Shown: positions 1-6,097 of the stretch, one piece after another
How positions within the stretch are numbered: the stretch's first letter is position 1
Layout: the number at the start of each line of letters is the position of its first letter
Assembly: GCA_022360075.1 (NCBI GenBank)
Contig: JAKSDN010000459.1
Location: 1 to 8,880, forward strand
DNA from: Kiloniellales bacterium
GTDB lineage: Bacteria; Pseudomonadota; Alphaproteobacteria; Kiloniellales; JAKSDN01
Direction of reading: 5' to 3'
DNA: 8,880 bases
Translations under genes and position numbers: made by a program
Notes under the pieces: generated by a model
Databases searched by the model: none
Seen by the model: only the letters and a program-made list of their open reading frames with translations
Told to the model about the DNA's origin: nothing

Positions 1-384
1 GCCGCCGGTCGAGGTCATCAGATTGCCGTTGGTGTCGGTGATGAAGGAGCCGTCGCGCGTGAAGAGGAACTCGTTGCCGTTGCCGGGGGTGGCCGCCTCG
101 TTGACCACGAACATGCCGTCGCCGGCGATCCCGAGGTCGGTCTTCGAGGAGCTCGACTGGAGCAGGCCCTGCGCGTCGATGTCCTGAAAGCGGTTGGAGC
201 GCACGCCGCCGGGCGTGTGGAAGCTCCGGGTCGGCTCGACCGTAACCAGTGTGGAGAAGCGCGCCTCGACGCCCTTGTAGGCAACGGTGTTCACGTTGGC
301 GATGTTGTCAGCGATCATGCCCATGGCTTGCGCTTGCGCGCTCAGACCCGAGACACCTGCGTTCATGGCGCCGAAGATACTCAT
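1..384 (-). CDS. flgE: Flagellar hook protein FlgE, N-terminal part (cut by window edge)
   Basis: Builds the hook, the curved joint between the flagellar rod and filament; subunits are exported by the flagellar type III apparatus and polymerise under the FlgD scaffold. I translated 128 codons by hand from the ATG at 384. The protein begins MSIFGAMNAGVSGLSAQAQA, followed by DNIANVNTVAYKG, the N-terminal signature of the hook/rod family. Residues 65-128 include a GLLQSSSSKTDLGIAGDGMFVV stretch shortened here to its key part, SKTDLGIAGDGMFVV, and then FTRDGSF, both typical of FlgE. An AAGGAG Shine-Dalgarno sequence (complement of 393-398) sits 8 bases upstream and fixes the start. It lies 78 bases downstream of flgD, the usual flgD-flgE order. 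FlgF and FlgG share the N-terminal signature, but the position directly after flgD favours FlgE. The C-terminal part is outside the window. Confidence 0.93.
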   Translation of the reverse strand, partial: MSIFGAMNAGVSGLSAQAQAMGMIADNIANVNTVAYKGVEARFSTLVTVEPTRSFHTPGGVRSNRFQDIDAQGLLQSSSSKTDLGIAGDGMFVVNEAATPGNGNEFLFTRDGSFITDTNGNLMTSTGG

Positions 385-462
385 ACCTTGCTCTCCTTCA
401 GCTCTCGATCTCTCGATCGGGGTTGGTCTTGTCTAGTCGGGCCCCGGGGCTGGCCTCTTGGC

Positions 463-1155
463 TCAGGCCTCGGCCGCTTCGTCTGTCTGCTCCGGCAGCG
501 TGATCGACTTCACGTCTTCCAGGTCCACGCTCAAGCTTCCCATGATCAAGGTGACGCGGCCCTCGACCGCCTCGACGCCGGTCACCCTGGCGAAGGTCGT
601 GGTATCGACCGAGATCGATTCGCCTTCCGCGTCGACGGCCGAGATCAGGACCGTGTATTCGCCGTCCTCAAGCTGGTCGCCATGCTCGTTGCGGCCGTCC
701 CAGTTGAAGATGTGGCGGCCGGCGGCGCTGCGGCCCTTTTCCGTGTGAACGAGATTGCCGAATTGATCGAGGACGCCGATCGTCACCTCGGCGGCTTCGC
801 TGCTGATGTCGTAGCCGATCCGCCCGCTCCCGCCGTCGAGAACGAGCAGGTCGCCCGGCGCCTCGGCGATCTTGTCGATGTAGCCGACGCCGGCGGTGAG
901 CTGCGAGGCGCCCTGCAGCTCGATCAGCCGGTCGAGCTTGTTGTTCGAGTTGATGGACTGCTCGACCTGGGCGAACTGGGTGATCTGGTTCGTGAACTCC
1001 GTCGTGTCGACCGGGGACAGCGGGTCCTGGTGCTGAAGCTGCGTGGTCAGCAAGTTCAGGAAGTTATCGAAGTCCTCAGCGATGGACGAGCTGCCGGTGG
1101 CATTGTTCTGGCCCTCGACGACCTTCACGCCATTCACTTCTCTGAGCACTTCCAT
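463..1155 (-). CDS. flgD: Flagellar hook assembly scaffold protein FlgD
   Basis: Temporary cap at the tip of the growing hook that lets FlgE subunits assemble; it is later displaced and is absent from the finished flagellum. The protein has 230 residues, within the usual FlgD range. Residues 29-78 hold the conserved N-terminal region, with FLNLLTTQLQHQDPLSPVD, then TEFTNQITQFAQVEQ and a KLDRL segment. Residues about 85-100 (AGVGYIDKIAEA) and 103-215 form the beta-rich C-terminal half expected for the FlgD Ig-like and Tudor-like domains, including HIFNWDGRNEHGDQLEDGEY. The ATG at 1155 is preceded by GGAG (complement of 1163-1166) at 7 bases. The tail is acidic and Ala/Glu-rich. It starts 29 bases after the fliK stop and is followed by flgE, so the three genes probably share a transcript. 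Confidence 0.96.
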   Translation of the reverse strand: MEVLREVNGVKVVEGQNNATGSSSIAEDFDNFLNLLTTQLQHQDPLSPVDTTEFTNQITQFAQVEQSINSNNKLDRLIELQGASQLTAGVGYIDKIAEAPGDLLVLDGGSGRIGYDISSEAAEVTIGVLDQFGNLVHTEKGRSAAGRHIFNWDGRNEHGDQLEDGEYTVLISAVDAEGESISVDTTTFARVTGVEAVEGRVTLIMGSLSVDLEDVKSITLPEQTDEAAEA

Positions 1156-1184
1156 GACTGGACTCCGCCTTTCTCGAACCCGGT

Positions 1185-2819
1185 TCAGACTCGAATGTCG
1201 AGCAGACCATCGATCGGCCTCGACTGGGCCGTCTGGTCGCCGTTGACCGCATCTAAGGCGCCGCTATCGCCATCCGTGGAATCGTGCGACTCCGCAGAGC
1301 CTGTCTCGGCGCGTTGCTCCTGTCCGTGACCCTGTCCGGCCTCGCCCTGAAGCTGGAAGTCGAGGCTAAGCTTGCTGGGATCGGCGCCGCTATCCTTCAG
1401 GGCGCGCTCCAGACTCTGGGCGTCGCGCTGGAGCATATCCAAGGTGTCGGCGCGCTCGACCAGGACGGCGGCACGGATTTGTCCGTCACGATGGAAGTCG
1501 AGCTGCACGTCGACACGTCCCAGCTCGGCCGGCTCGAGCCGAATGCTGAAGCGCTGGGTCTGGCCGGCGATTGCGCGTTGAATCTGAATGGCGATCTGGG
1601 TGCCCGGATCTCCGGTGGCGGCACGCGCCGGCAGGTTCTGTCCGGCCTCGCCGGCCGAGCCGGCACTGGCCGGCCTAAGAGCGGCGGAGCCGGGGTCGGC
1701 AGGCAGGCTCGTCCCGCCAAGCCAGGGATCGCCGCCCAGGCTACCCAAAGTCGGGACAAAGCCTTCCGACCCGGGGAAACGGGTGAAGCCCGGCTGGCGG
1801 TCCGTCGCGCCGCTGTTCGCCTGGGGCTGCGGGTCCGGCGCCAGCGTCCGAAGCGGTTCCGCGTTCGGGGACTGGCGTGGCGCAGCGGTCGCGATGTTGC
1901 TCGCCGGCCCAGCCGGACGCTCCACAGCGCCCGTGCCAGACCGCTCGCGCGGCATGGCGTCCGCGCGCCGTTGGCCTTCCATGGCGGCGTTGGCCTGCTG
2001 GCCGAGTGTCTTGGCCAAGGCCAGGCTGTCCTGCAGGCTCTGGCCTTTGGTGCCCGAGCTCGCGGCCGCTTGGGCCGGAATCTGCTCGATCGGATCGAGG
2101 GTTTCCTGCGGCACAGCGGGGCGCTCGCCCTGCTGGGTCTCGCCAGCCGCGGTTTGCCTTGCCGCTTCGACACCGGCCTTCGTCGCCTCCAGCGCCGGAT
2201 CGGGCGTTGTCTGGGGTGACGGCTCGTTGCTGCCCGATCCCGGGCCGCCGGTCGCGAGGTTGTCGTTCGCCACGGCCTGAGTAACGTCGTCTCCCGGCGA
2301 TGGCCGGGTCACGGGGGGCGGGGCCAAGGGATCGTCCGGACCGCTGACGGGCCCGCGCGCCAGGGCCGACTGGTGCTCCGGCGTTTTAGGTGCGGCGTCC
2401 ATCGTCGCAGGCGCGGCTCGCTGCGCGGCTTCGCTCGCGGGCTGCCCGATCGATGTTCCCGCCGGGTCCGGCGAAGCGGCGGTCGTGGCGTCGATCGTTT
2501 CCGCAGAGCCGGGGCCCTGCGGCGACGTCGCGGGGCCGGCCGGGATATCGCCGAACGGCAGACGCTGGTTGACGGACTGCGCCAGGTCGCCCGGCGCCGT
2601 GTCCTGCCCCTCCTGAGTCGGCTTCGCCGTCAAGCCTCGCGGCAGTCCGATGGCCAAGGCCGCCGGATCGCCCTGCGTCGAGCCCTGCGGCGCGGGCGCA
2701 AGCGGCTGGCCGCCGAGCCCGGCCAGCAGCAGCGCAAAGCCCTCCGCGGCGGCGCCCGAGTCTTGCGTCGGGCGCGCCACGCCGGCATTGGCCTGGGGTA
2801 TGAGGGCGAGAACGTTCAT
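1185..2819 (-). CDS. fliK: Flagellar hook-length control protein FliK
   Basis: Secreted molecular ruler that measures the hook and, through its C-terminal domain acting on the export gate protein FlhB, switches export from hook to filament substrates. The protein has 544 residues. Residues about 15-400 are low-complexity and rich in Ala, Pro, Gly, Gln and Thr, as expected for the disordered ruler part. Residues about 405-495 form the conserved FliK C-terminal domain: IAIQIQRAIAGQTQRFSIRL, EPAELGRVDVQLDF, then AAVLVERADTLDMLQRDAQS and LERALKDSGAD. A short acidic tail (about 500-530) ends in GLLDIRV. AGGA (complement of 2825-2828) lies 5 bases before the ATG. It lies between a fliS-like gene and flgD. 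The N-terminal part can be recognised only by composition; the C-terminal domain makes the call secure. No frame break was seen. Confidence 0.95.
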   Translation of the reverse strand: MNVLALIPQANAGVARPTQDSGAAAEGFALLLAGLGGQPLAPAPQGSTQGDPAALAIGLPRGLTAKPTQEGQDTAPGDLAQSVNQRLPFGDIPAGPATSPQGPGSAETIDATTAASPDPAGTSIGQPASEAAQRAAPATMDAAPKTPEHQSALARGPVSGPDDPLAPPPVTRPSPGDDVTQAVANDNLATGGPGSGSNEPSPQTTPDPALEATKAGVEAARQTAAGETQQGERPAVPQETLDPIEQIPAQAAASSGTKGQSLQDSLALAKTLGQQANAAMEGQRRADAMPRERSGTGAVERPAGPASNIATAAPRQSPNAEPLRTLAPDPQPQANSGATDRQPGFTRFPGSEGFVPTLGSLGGDPWLGGTSLPADPGSAALRPASAGSAGEAGQNLPARAATGDPGTQIAIQIQRAIAGQTQRFSIRLEPAELGRVDVQLDFHRDGQIRAAVLVERADTLDMLQRDAQSLERALKDSGADPSKLSLDFQLQGEAGQGHGQEQRAETGSAESHDSTDGDSGALDAVNGDQTAQSRPIDGLLDIRV

Positions 2820-2828
2820 GACCTTCCT

Positions 2829-2868
2829 GGTCGCTGGGCCTGGTCGCTAGGGCTCGGTCGCTAGGGCC
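2829..2868. repeat. Three-copy short tandem repeat between the second fliS and fliK
   Basis: Three imperfect copies of GGTCGCTAGGGCT start at 2829, 2842 and 2856, so the period is 13 then 14 bases. The first copy has GGTCGCTGGG and the other two GGTCGCTAGGG. The array fills most of the 63-base gap between the second fliS-like gene and fliK and ends next to the fliK Shine-Dalgarno sequence, so it would lie in the fliK leader. Replication slippage is the simplest origin; a role in translation is possible but nothing in the sequence shows it. Confidence 0.7.
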
Positions 2869-2882
2869 GCGCCGGCCTCGGC

Positions 2883-3338
2883 TCAGTGGGTCGGCGTCAC
2901 CAGCGAGAGGCTCGGACGACCCGCGCTGCTTTGCACGGCCTTGCGCAGCATGGCCTGCTGCTGCAACTCGTCGGAATGTCGGTCGAGCGCCGCGAAGGCA
3001 TCGCGCAGCGGCTTCAGCAGGCGGACCGCCTCGGCGGCGAATTTCGTGTCGTTGTAGACATTGATTCGCGGCAAGCGGGCGATGATGAAGCCGTGGATCC
3101 GGCAGATGTTGATGCCGATCTCGTCGTCGTCCTCCGGGTTCATGCACTCGAGCATGCCGCTCAGGAGCTCGATCGCCGCCGTCGTGGCGTTGCAGCGCTC
3201 CTCGATGTCGCCGCGCGCCACGGCGCTGATCGCGATGTGCAGGCACTCGATCGCCTGATCGTAGAAGAGCGTGATCTGACGCTCGGGGCGGGCTTCCGCG
3301 AGCTGGTCGCGCCGTTCCTCGGAAAGGTGATCAAGCAT
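2883..3338 (-). CDS. fliS: Second FliS-like flagellar chaperone, divergent paralogue
   Basis: Predicted all-helical FliS-family protein of 151 residues, probably a cytoplasmic export chaperone for flagellin or another late substrate. It lines up by eye with the FliS at 6098-6583 over the whole helical core. PERQITLFYDQAIECLHIAI (residues 18-37) matches PAKLVALLHDKVITSLREAI, and EIGINICRIHGFIIARL (73-89) matches EIAENLHRLYNFMLTRL. FAAEAVRLLKPLRDAF (100-115) matches AAREVIGLIEPLRDSW. It lacks the N-terminal Tyr-x5-Val-x-Thr/Ser segment of normal FliS and begins with a charged stretch (SEERRDQLAEA). It has four cysteines (32, 49, 65, 79), whereas the other FliS has none. A TTG two codons upstream (3344) is in frame, but GGAG (complement of 3346-3349) is only 1 base from it and 7 bases from the ATG at 3338, so I chose the ATG. 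It sits between flagellin and fliK. The family call is firm; the client is unknown. Confidence 0.82.
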   Translation of the reverse strand: MLDHLSEERRDQLAEARPERQITLFYDQAIECLHIAISAVARGDIEERCNATTAAIELLSGMLECMNPEDDDEIGINICRIHGFIIARLPRINVYNDTKFAAEAVRLLKPLRDAFAALDRHSDELQQQAMLRKAVQSSAGRPSLSLVTPTH

Positions 3339-3345
3339 ATTCAAT

Positions 3346-3349
3346 CTCC
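3346..3349 (-). promoter_or_regulatory. Ribosome binding site that decides the start of the second fliS-like gene
   Basis: On the minus strand GGAG lies 7 bases before ATG at 3338 and 1 base before the in-frame TTG at 3344. Only the ATG has workable spacing, giving a 151-residue rather than a 153-residue product. Confidence 0.7.
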
Positions 3350-3371
3350 GTTCTAGGGCGCGAAGGGTCGA

Positions 3372-3398
3372 GGCTCGGCGTGAGCCGCGTCGGACGCG
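3372..3398 (-). other. Two adjacent small hairpins between flagellin and the second fliS
   Basis: Just after the flagellin stop there are two inverted repeats back to back. CGCGT/ACGCG (3386-3390 and 3394-3398) has a 3-base loop. GGCTC/GAGCC (3372-3376 and 3382-3386) has a 5-base loop. They share base 3386, so both cannot form at full length at once. No run of T follows on the minus strand, so this is not a standard rho-independent terminator. It could slow decay of the flagellin mRNA or reduce read-through into the downstream genes; this is inference. Confidence 0.4.
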
Positions 3399-3417
3399 CC
3401 GCTGGGGTTCGCCGCTG

Positions 3418-5721
3418 CTACTGGAACAGACGCAAGAGGTTCTGCGGTAGCTGGTTGGCCTGGGCCAGCATCGACACGCCGGCCTGCATGAGGATCTGCT
3501 TCGAGGTGAAGTTCGTCATCTCCTGGGCGACATCGAGATCGAGGAGCTGGCTGCGCGCCGCCTCGGTGTTCTCCAAGGAGACGGCCAAGTTCGACGAAGC
3601 GATGTCGAGCCGGTTCTGCAAGGCGCCGATCTTGGCGCGGGCCTTGTTGAGCACCGTCACGGCACTGGTCACCGCGTCCGACGTGGCCTCGGCGTTCTCG
3701 AGCGTGCCGACATCGCGACCGTTTAGACCCAAGGCCGAGGTATTGACCGAGTCCAGAGTGAGCGTGACGTCGTCGGAGGCCTCGTTGCCGGTGCCGATCT
3801 TGAAGGTGAAGTCGGTCGTGGCGGCGTTGGGATCGACCTTGTTGAAGAAGACGCCGCGGCCGAGCTGGATGTCGACGGTGCCCTGCGGACCGATCGTGCC
3901 GCCGTTGTTGGCCGCCCGGTCGTAGTCGGCCGTCAGCCTGCCGAGGTCGACCAGCTTGCCGTTGGCCAGCGTGACGAAGATGTCGGCCGTGCTGGCGTTG
4001 CCGTGCAGATCGCCGGTCGGATTGCCGTCGCCGAAGCCGTAGCTGATCCCCTTCAGGCCGTCCAGGGTGACGTTGCCCGCACCGACGCCGTTGTCGTCGT
4101 CCGAGACCTGGAGGCTCAGCACGCCCGTCGAGGCGTTGAAGCCGACCCCGGTGTTGGCATCGTAGCCGATGCCCAGAAGCGCGTCGTAAACGTCGGCGGT
4201 CAGGAAGTTCGTGTTGGGCGCAAAGGCCGCGTTCTGAACGGCGCTGCCGGCCGTGTCGGTGGTCGTGCCGATCGTGTTGGTGACCGTCGTCGTACGGTCG
4301 AAGCCCTTGTCGAGGGTCATCGTGACGCCGAACTGCGCGATGTCGAGATCGAGGGTCTGATCGAACTGCAGATTATTCCCCGTGCCGGCGACGGCATCGA
4401 GCTGGTCGGTCACGTCGACCTGAACAGTCTGATCGCTCAGGGCCTGGACGGTCTGCGTGTTGGAGATGACCTGGGTGTAATCCACAGTCACCGTCTCGGC
4501 GCCGGCCGCCGCGGCCGCGCCGAGAACGAGGGTCATGGTCGCGACCTGGGTCCCGAAGGTGCCGTCGCCGTTGACGTCGATGAACACGCCAATCGTACTG
4601 GTGGCGGACTGCAGGTTGTCGGTCGGTGCCGCTGCAACGGCGCCGCCGTTGACGTTGAACTGGAAGCCGGCGGTCGCCGCCAGCCTGATGTTGCCGCCGG
4701 CATCGTTGAAGTTGTAGGCCTGCGAACCGCTGCCGCCGCTGATCAGCGCATTGAGCGCGGTCAACGCGTCGCTCGACAGACCCGTCGAGAAAGCCACGGA
4801 TGCGGAGGTCGTGTTGTTGATCGTCGAGGCGATCAGGGTCGGGGCCGCGATCGCGCTCGTGAAGTCGTAGCCCTGATCGAAGGTGACTGTCACGCCAAGC
4901 GAGCTGAACACGACGTCCAGGCTCTGATTCGCCGGAACCTGGGTGACGCCGGCGCCGAAGGCCTGCTGATAGGCCGAGGTCACGTCCAGCGTCGCCACCT
5001 CGCCGGTCGTCTGGTTGGTCAGCGTGAAGGCGTCGGTCGCGGCATCGAAGGCGTAGGTGAAGACGGAGTCCGCGGCGACGTTCTCGTCGAAGGAGAAGCG
5101 GATATTCGCCCGATCGAACATCTCGTTCGCCGTGTTGGTCACGACGTTGCTGACGCCCATCTTGGTCAACGAGAGGATCTCGTTGGTGTGGTTGTAGCTG
5201 TAGCGGAAGACCGCGTCGTTCTCGACCGAGGAGTCGAGCTTGATTCCCGTGATGCCGTCGGTGTTGGGATCGCTCAGGGTTCGAAGCGTGGAAGCCTCGC
5301 CGCCGTCGAGCAGCTTGGCGCCGTTGAACTCTGTATCGTCGGCGATACGGTCGATTTCGAGCAGGAGCTGCTGGAACTCGGCGTCGATCAGGCTTCGCTC
5401 GACGCTTCCGAACTGGGCGGAGCCGGCCTGGATCGACAGGGTCTTCATGCGCACGAGGATGCCGTCGACCTGTCCCATCGCACCTTCGGCGATCTGCAGC
5501 ATCGACGTCGCCTGACCGGCATTGACCCGGGCGGCCTGTAGAGCAGCGACCTCGGAGCGGAAGCGCGATCCGATCGCCATCGACGCGGCGTCGTCCCTGG
5601 CGCTGACGACGCGCTGGCCGCTGGACAGCATGGCCAGCGAGCGGCTCGTCTCCATGTCGGTCTTCGTCAGGTTGCGGTGAGCCACGTTCGCGGCGAAGTT
5701 CGAAATTACTGTCAGAGCCAT
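3418..5721 (-). CDS. fliC: Flagellin, large form with expanded surface region
   Basis: Structural subunit of the flagellar filament, secreted through the hollow flagellum and assembled under the FliD cap. The protein has 767 residues, well above the common 270-500. Residues 1-140 are the conserved N-terminal D0/D1 helices: MALTVISNFAANVAHRNLTK, then MLSSGQRVVSARDDAA and DDTEFNGAKLLDG. Residues about 672-767 are the C-terminal D1/D0 helices, with IGALQNRLDIASSNL, QEMTNFTSKQILMQAGVSML and the ending LLRLFQ. Residues about 150-660 form a beta-rich, Thr/Asn/Asp-rich surface region containing two pairs of related modules (157-190 with 205-240; 246-308 with 436-495) and a DVNGDG loop (382-387). I see no cysteine, as is common for flagellins. 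AGGAGG (complement of 5728-5733) lies 6 bases before the ATG. A sigma-54 promoter stands upstream. Alphaproteobacteria often use fla names, so the symbol is generic. Confidence 0.97.
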   Translation of the reverse strand: MALTVISNFAANVAHRNLTKTDMETSRSLAMLSSGQRVVSARDDAASMAIGSRFRSEVAALQAARVNAGQATSMLQIAEGAMGQVDGILVRMKTLSIQAGSAQFGSVERSLIDAEFQQLLLEIDRIADDTEFNGAKLLDGGEASTLRTLSDPNTDGITGIKLDSSVENDAVFRYSYNHTNEILSLTKMGVSNVVTNTANEMFDRANIRFSFDENVAADSVFTYAFDAATDAFTLTNQTTGEVATLDVTSAYQQAFGAGVTQVPANQSLDVVFSSLGVTVTFDQGYDFTSAIAAPTLIASTINNTTSASVAFSTGLSSDALTALNALISGGSGSQAYNFNDAGGNIRLAATAGFQFNVNGGAVAAAPTDNLQSATSTIGVFIDVNGDGTFGTQVATMTLVLGAAAAAGAETVTVDYTQVISNTQTVQALSDQTVQVDVTDQLDAVAGTGNNLQFDQTLDLDIAQFGVTMTLDKGFDRTTTVTNTIGTTTDTAGSAVQNAAFAPNTNFLTADVYDALLGIGYDANTGVGFNASTGVLSLQVSDDDNGVGAGNVTLDGLKGISYGFGDGNPTGDLHGNASTADIFVTLANGKLVDLGRLTADYDRAANNGGTIGPQGTVDIQLGRGVFFNKVDPNAATTDFTFKIGTGNEASDDVTLTLDSVNTSALGLNGRDVGTLENAEATSDAVTSAVTVLNKARAKIGALQNRLDIASSNLAVSLENTEAARSQLLDLDVAQEMTNFTSKQILMQAGVSMLAQANQLPQNLLRLFQ
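4237..4416 (-). repeat. Flagellin surface module, second copy of the larger pair
   Basis: Flagellin residues 436-495 resemble residues 246-308. DVTDQLDAV corresponds to DVTSAYQQAF, then LDLDIAQFGVTMTLDKGFD corresponds to LDVVFSSLGVTVTFDQGYD, and a Thr/Asn-rich stretch follows in both. The match is at protein level by eye; the bases have diverged. Confidence 0.6.
4798..4986 (-). repeat. Flagellin surface module, first copy of the larger pair
   Basis: Flagellin residues 246-308, paired with residues 436-495. The shared core is [V/L]-D-hydrophobic run-G-V-T-[VM]-T-[FL]-D-[QK]-G-[YF]-D followed by Thr-rich sequence. It suggests an old internal duplication of a beta module in the surface-exposed part of the filament. 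Confidence 0.6.
5002..5109 (-). repeat. Flagellin surface module, second copy of the smaller pair
   Basis: Flagellin residues 205-240 contain DSVFTYAFDAATDAFTLTNQ. They resemble residues 157-190, which contain DAVFRYSYNHTNEILSLTKM. Together they read as two consecutive beta-hairpin modules just after the N-terminal helical domain. This is a protein-level match by eye. Confidence 0.5.
5152..5253 (-). repeat. Flagellin surface module, first copy of the smaller pair
   Basis: Flagellin residues 157-190, the first copy. Shared positions with residues 205-240 are D-[AS]-V-F-x-Y-[SA]-[YF]-x3-[TN]-[ED]-hydrophobic-x-[ST]-L-T, preceded by an alternating hydrophobic strand ending in Asn/Asp-rich sequence. 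Confidence 0.5.
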
Positions 5722-5727
5722 TTCTGG

Positions 5728-5733
5728 CCTCCT
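5728..5733 (-). promoter_or_regulatory. Full-consensus ribosome binding site of flagellin
   Basis: AGGAGG on the minus strand, 6 bases before the flagellin ATG. It is the strongest Shine-Dalgarno sequence in the window, in keeping with the very high flagellin output a filament needs. Confidence 0.85.
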
Positions 5734-5751
5734 GCGGTCTTGCCAGGGTTG

Positions 5752-5773
5752 ACGTCGCTATACCTGTCGACGT
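5752..5773 (-). promoter_or_regulatory. Possible stem-loop in the flagellin mRNA leader
   Basis: A perfect 6-base inverted repeat, ACGTCG (5752-5757) and CGACGT (5768-5773), with a 10-base loop, lies within the predicted leader about 18 bases upstream of the AGGAGG sequence. Flagellin mRNAs of alphaproteobacteria can be controlled through their leaders (FlbT in Caulobacter), so this is a candidate structure. The stem is short and could be chance. Confidence 0.3.
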
Positions 5774-5838
5774 TGGTCCGAAGCGCGGCTTGCCGTCTTT
5801 CAGGGGCACGCGATCCGGGTCTTCCGTGTCGCTCATCA

Positions 5839-5853
5839 GCAACCGCCGTGCCA
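5839..5853 (-). promoter_or_regulatory. Sigma-54 (RpoN) promoter of flagellin
   Basis: The minus strand reads TGGCACG-GCGG-TTGC followed by T. This matches every fixed position of the -24/-12 consensus TGGCACG-N4-TTGCW. The C of the -12 element is at 5839, which puts the transcript start near 5827 and gives a leader of about 105 bases. Sigma-54 promoters drive late flagellar genes, including flagellin, in several alphaproteobacteria, and need an NtrC-type activator (FlbD- or FleQ-like) that is not encoded in this window. No enhancer site can be named with confidence. Confidence 0.9.
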
Positions 5854-5999
5854 AGCAGGATTTGTTGGCTAAATGCCAGTTCTGAAAGGAAGATTTCTGG
5901 GCCGACGATCGCGGTGCGCGAGCTGGCCGCATTGCGGCGGGCAATCTTTTCTCAGCGCCGGGGCAGATTGTGCCGTGCTTTCGCCGGGGCCCAGAATCG

Positions 6000-6028
6000 A
6001 AAAGCCTCACCGGCTAGGGCGGTGAGGC
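6000..6028 (-). terminator. Rho-independent terminator after fliD-fliS
   Basis: A perfect 9-base inverted repeat, GCCTCACCG (6004-6012) and CGGTGAGGC (6020-6028), has a 7-base loop and is followed on the minus strand by TTTTCGATT. It lies about 70 bases past the fliS stop and about 145 bases upstream of the flagellin promoter. It therefore separates the fliD-fliS transcript from the flagellin transcript. Confidence 0.9.
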
Positions 6029-6097
6029 GGAACGGCGTGGCGGGGATCGGGTACTTTGGTCGGCCCCGCTCCGGCGTGGGACGACGGGGCTTATGCG

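Larger units (their letters stand above)
5722..6097. other. Non-coding stretch between fliS and flagellin
   Basis: This 376-base stretch holds, in order of minus-strand reading, a weak GC-rich inverted repeat just after the fliS stop (6063-6068 with 6085-6090), a strong terminator (6000-6028), a featureless part, a small TGGC-N5-GCCA inverted repeat (5866-5878), a sigma-54 promoter (5839-5853), and the flagellin leader with a stem-loop (5752-5773) and Shine-Dalgarno sequence. I see no credible gene in it. A minus-strand frame starting at 5836 runs into flagellin out of frame but begins upstream of the predicted transcript start. Confidence 0.8.

Noticed and set aside
217..1329. Plus-strand open frame (370 codons) opposite flgE, flgD and the end of fliK
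   Set aside because: It spans three real genes on the other strand and has no family resemblance; it is a codon-bias shadow.
1284..2864. Several plus-strand open frames opposite fliK
   Set aside because: FliK's Ala/Pro/Gly-rich codons leave all frames open; none shows a domain or a good ribosome binding site.
3342..3344. TTG as the start of the second fliS-like gene
   Set aside because: It is only 1 base from the GGAG sequence; the ATG at 3338 has normal spacing.
4003..5541. Long plus-strand open frame (512 codons) opposite flagellin
   Set aside because: It is antisense to a secure flagellin gene, lacks recognisable domains and has the Val/Asp/Gly/Arg-rich look of a GC-rich shadow frame.
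5722..5836. Possible small leader peptide beginning at ATG 5836 on the minus strand
   Set aside because: The ATG lies upstream of the transcript start predicted from the sigma-54 promoter, has no clear ribosome binding site, and the frame does not stop before flagellin.
4373..6010. Minus-strand open frame (545 codons) in another frame of flagellin
   Set aside because: The Arg-rich translation, the overlap with flagellin and a beginning upstream of the terminator and promoter make it an artefact.
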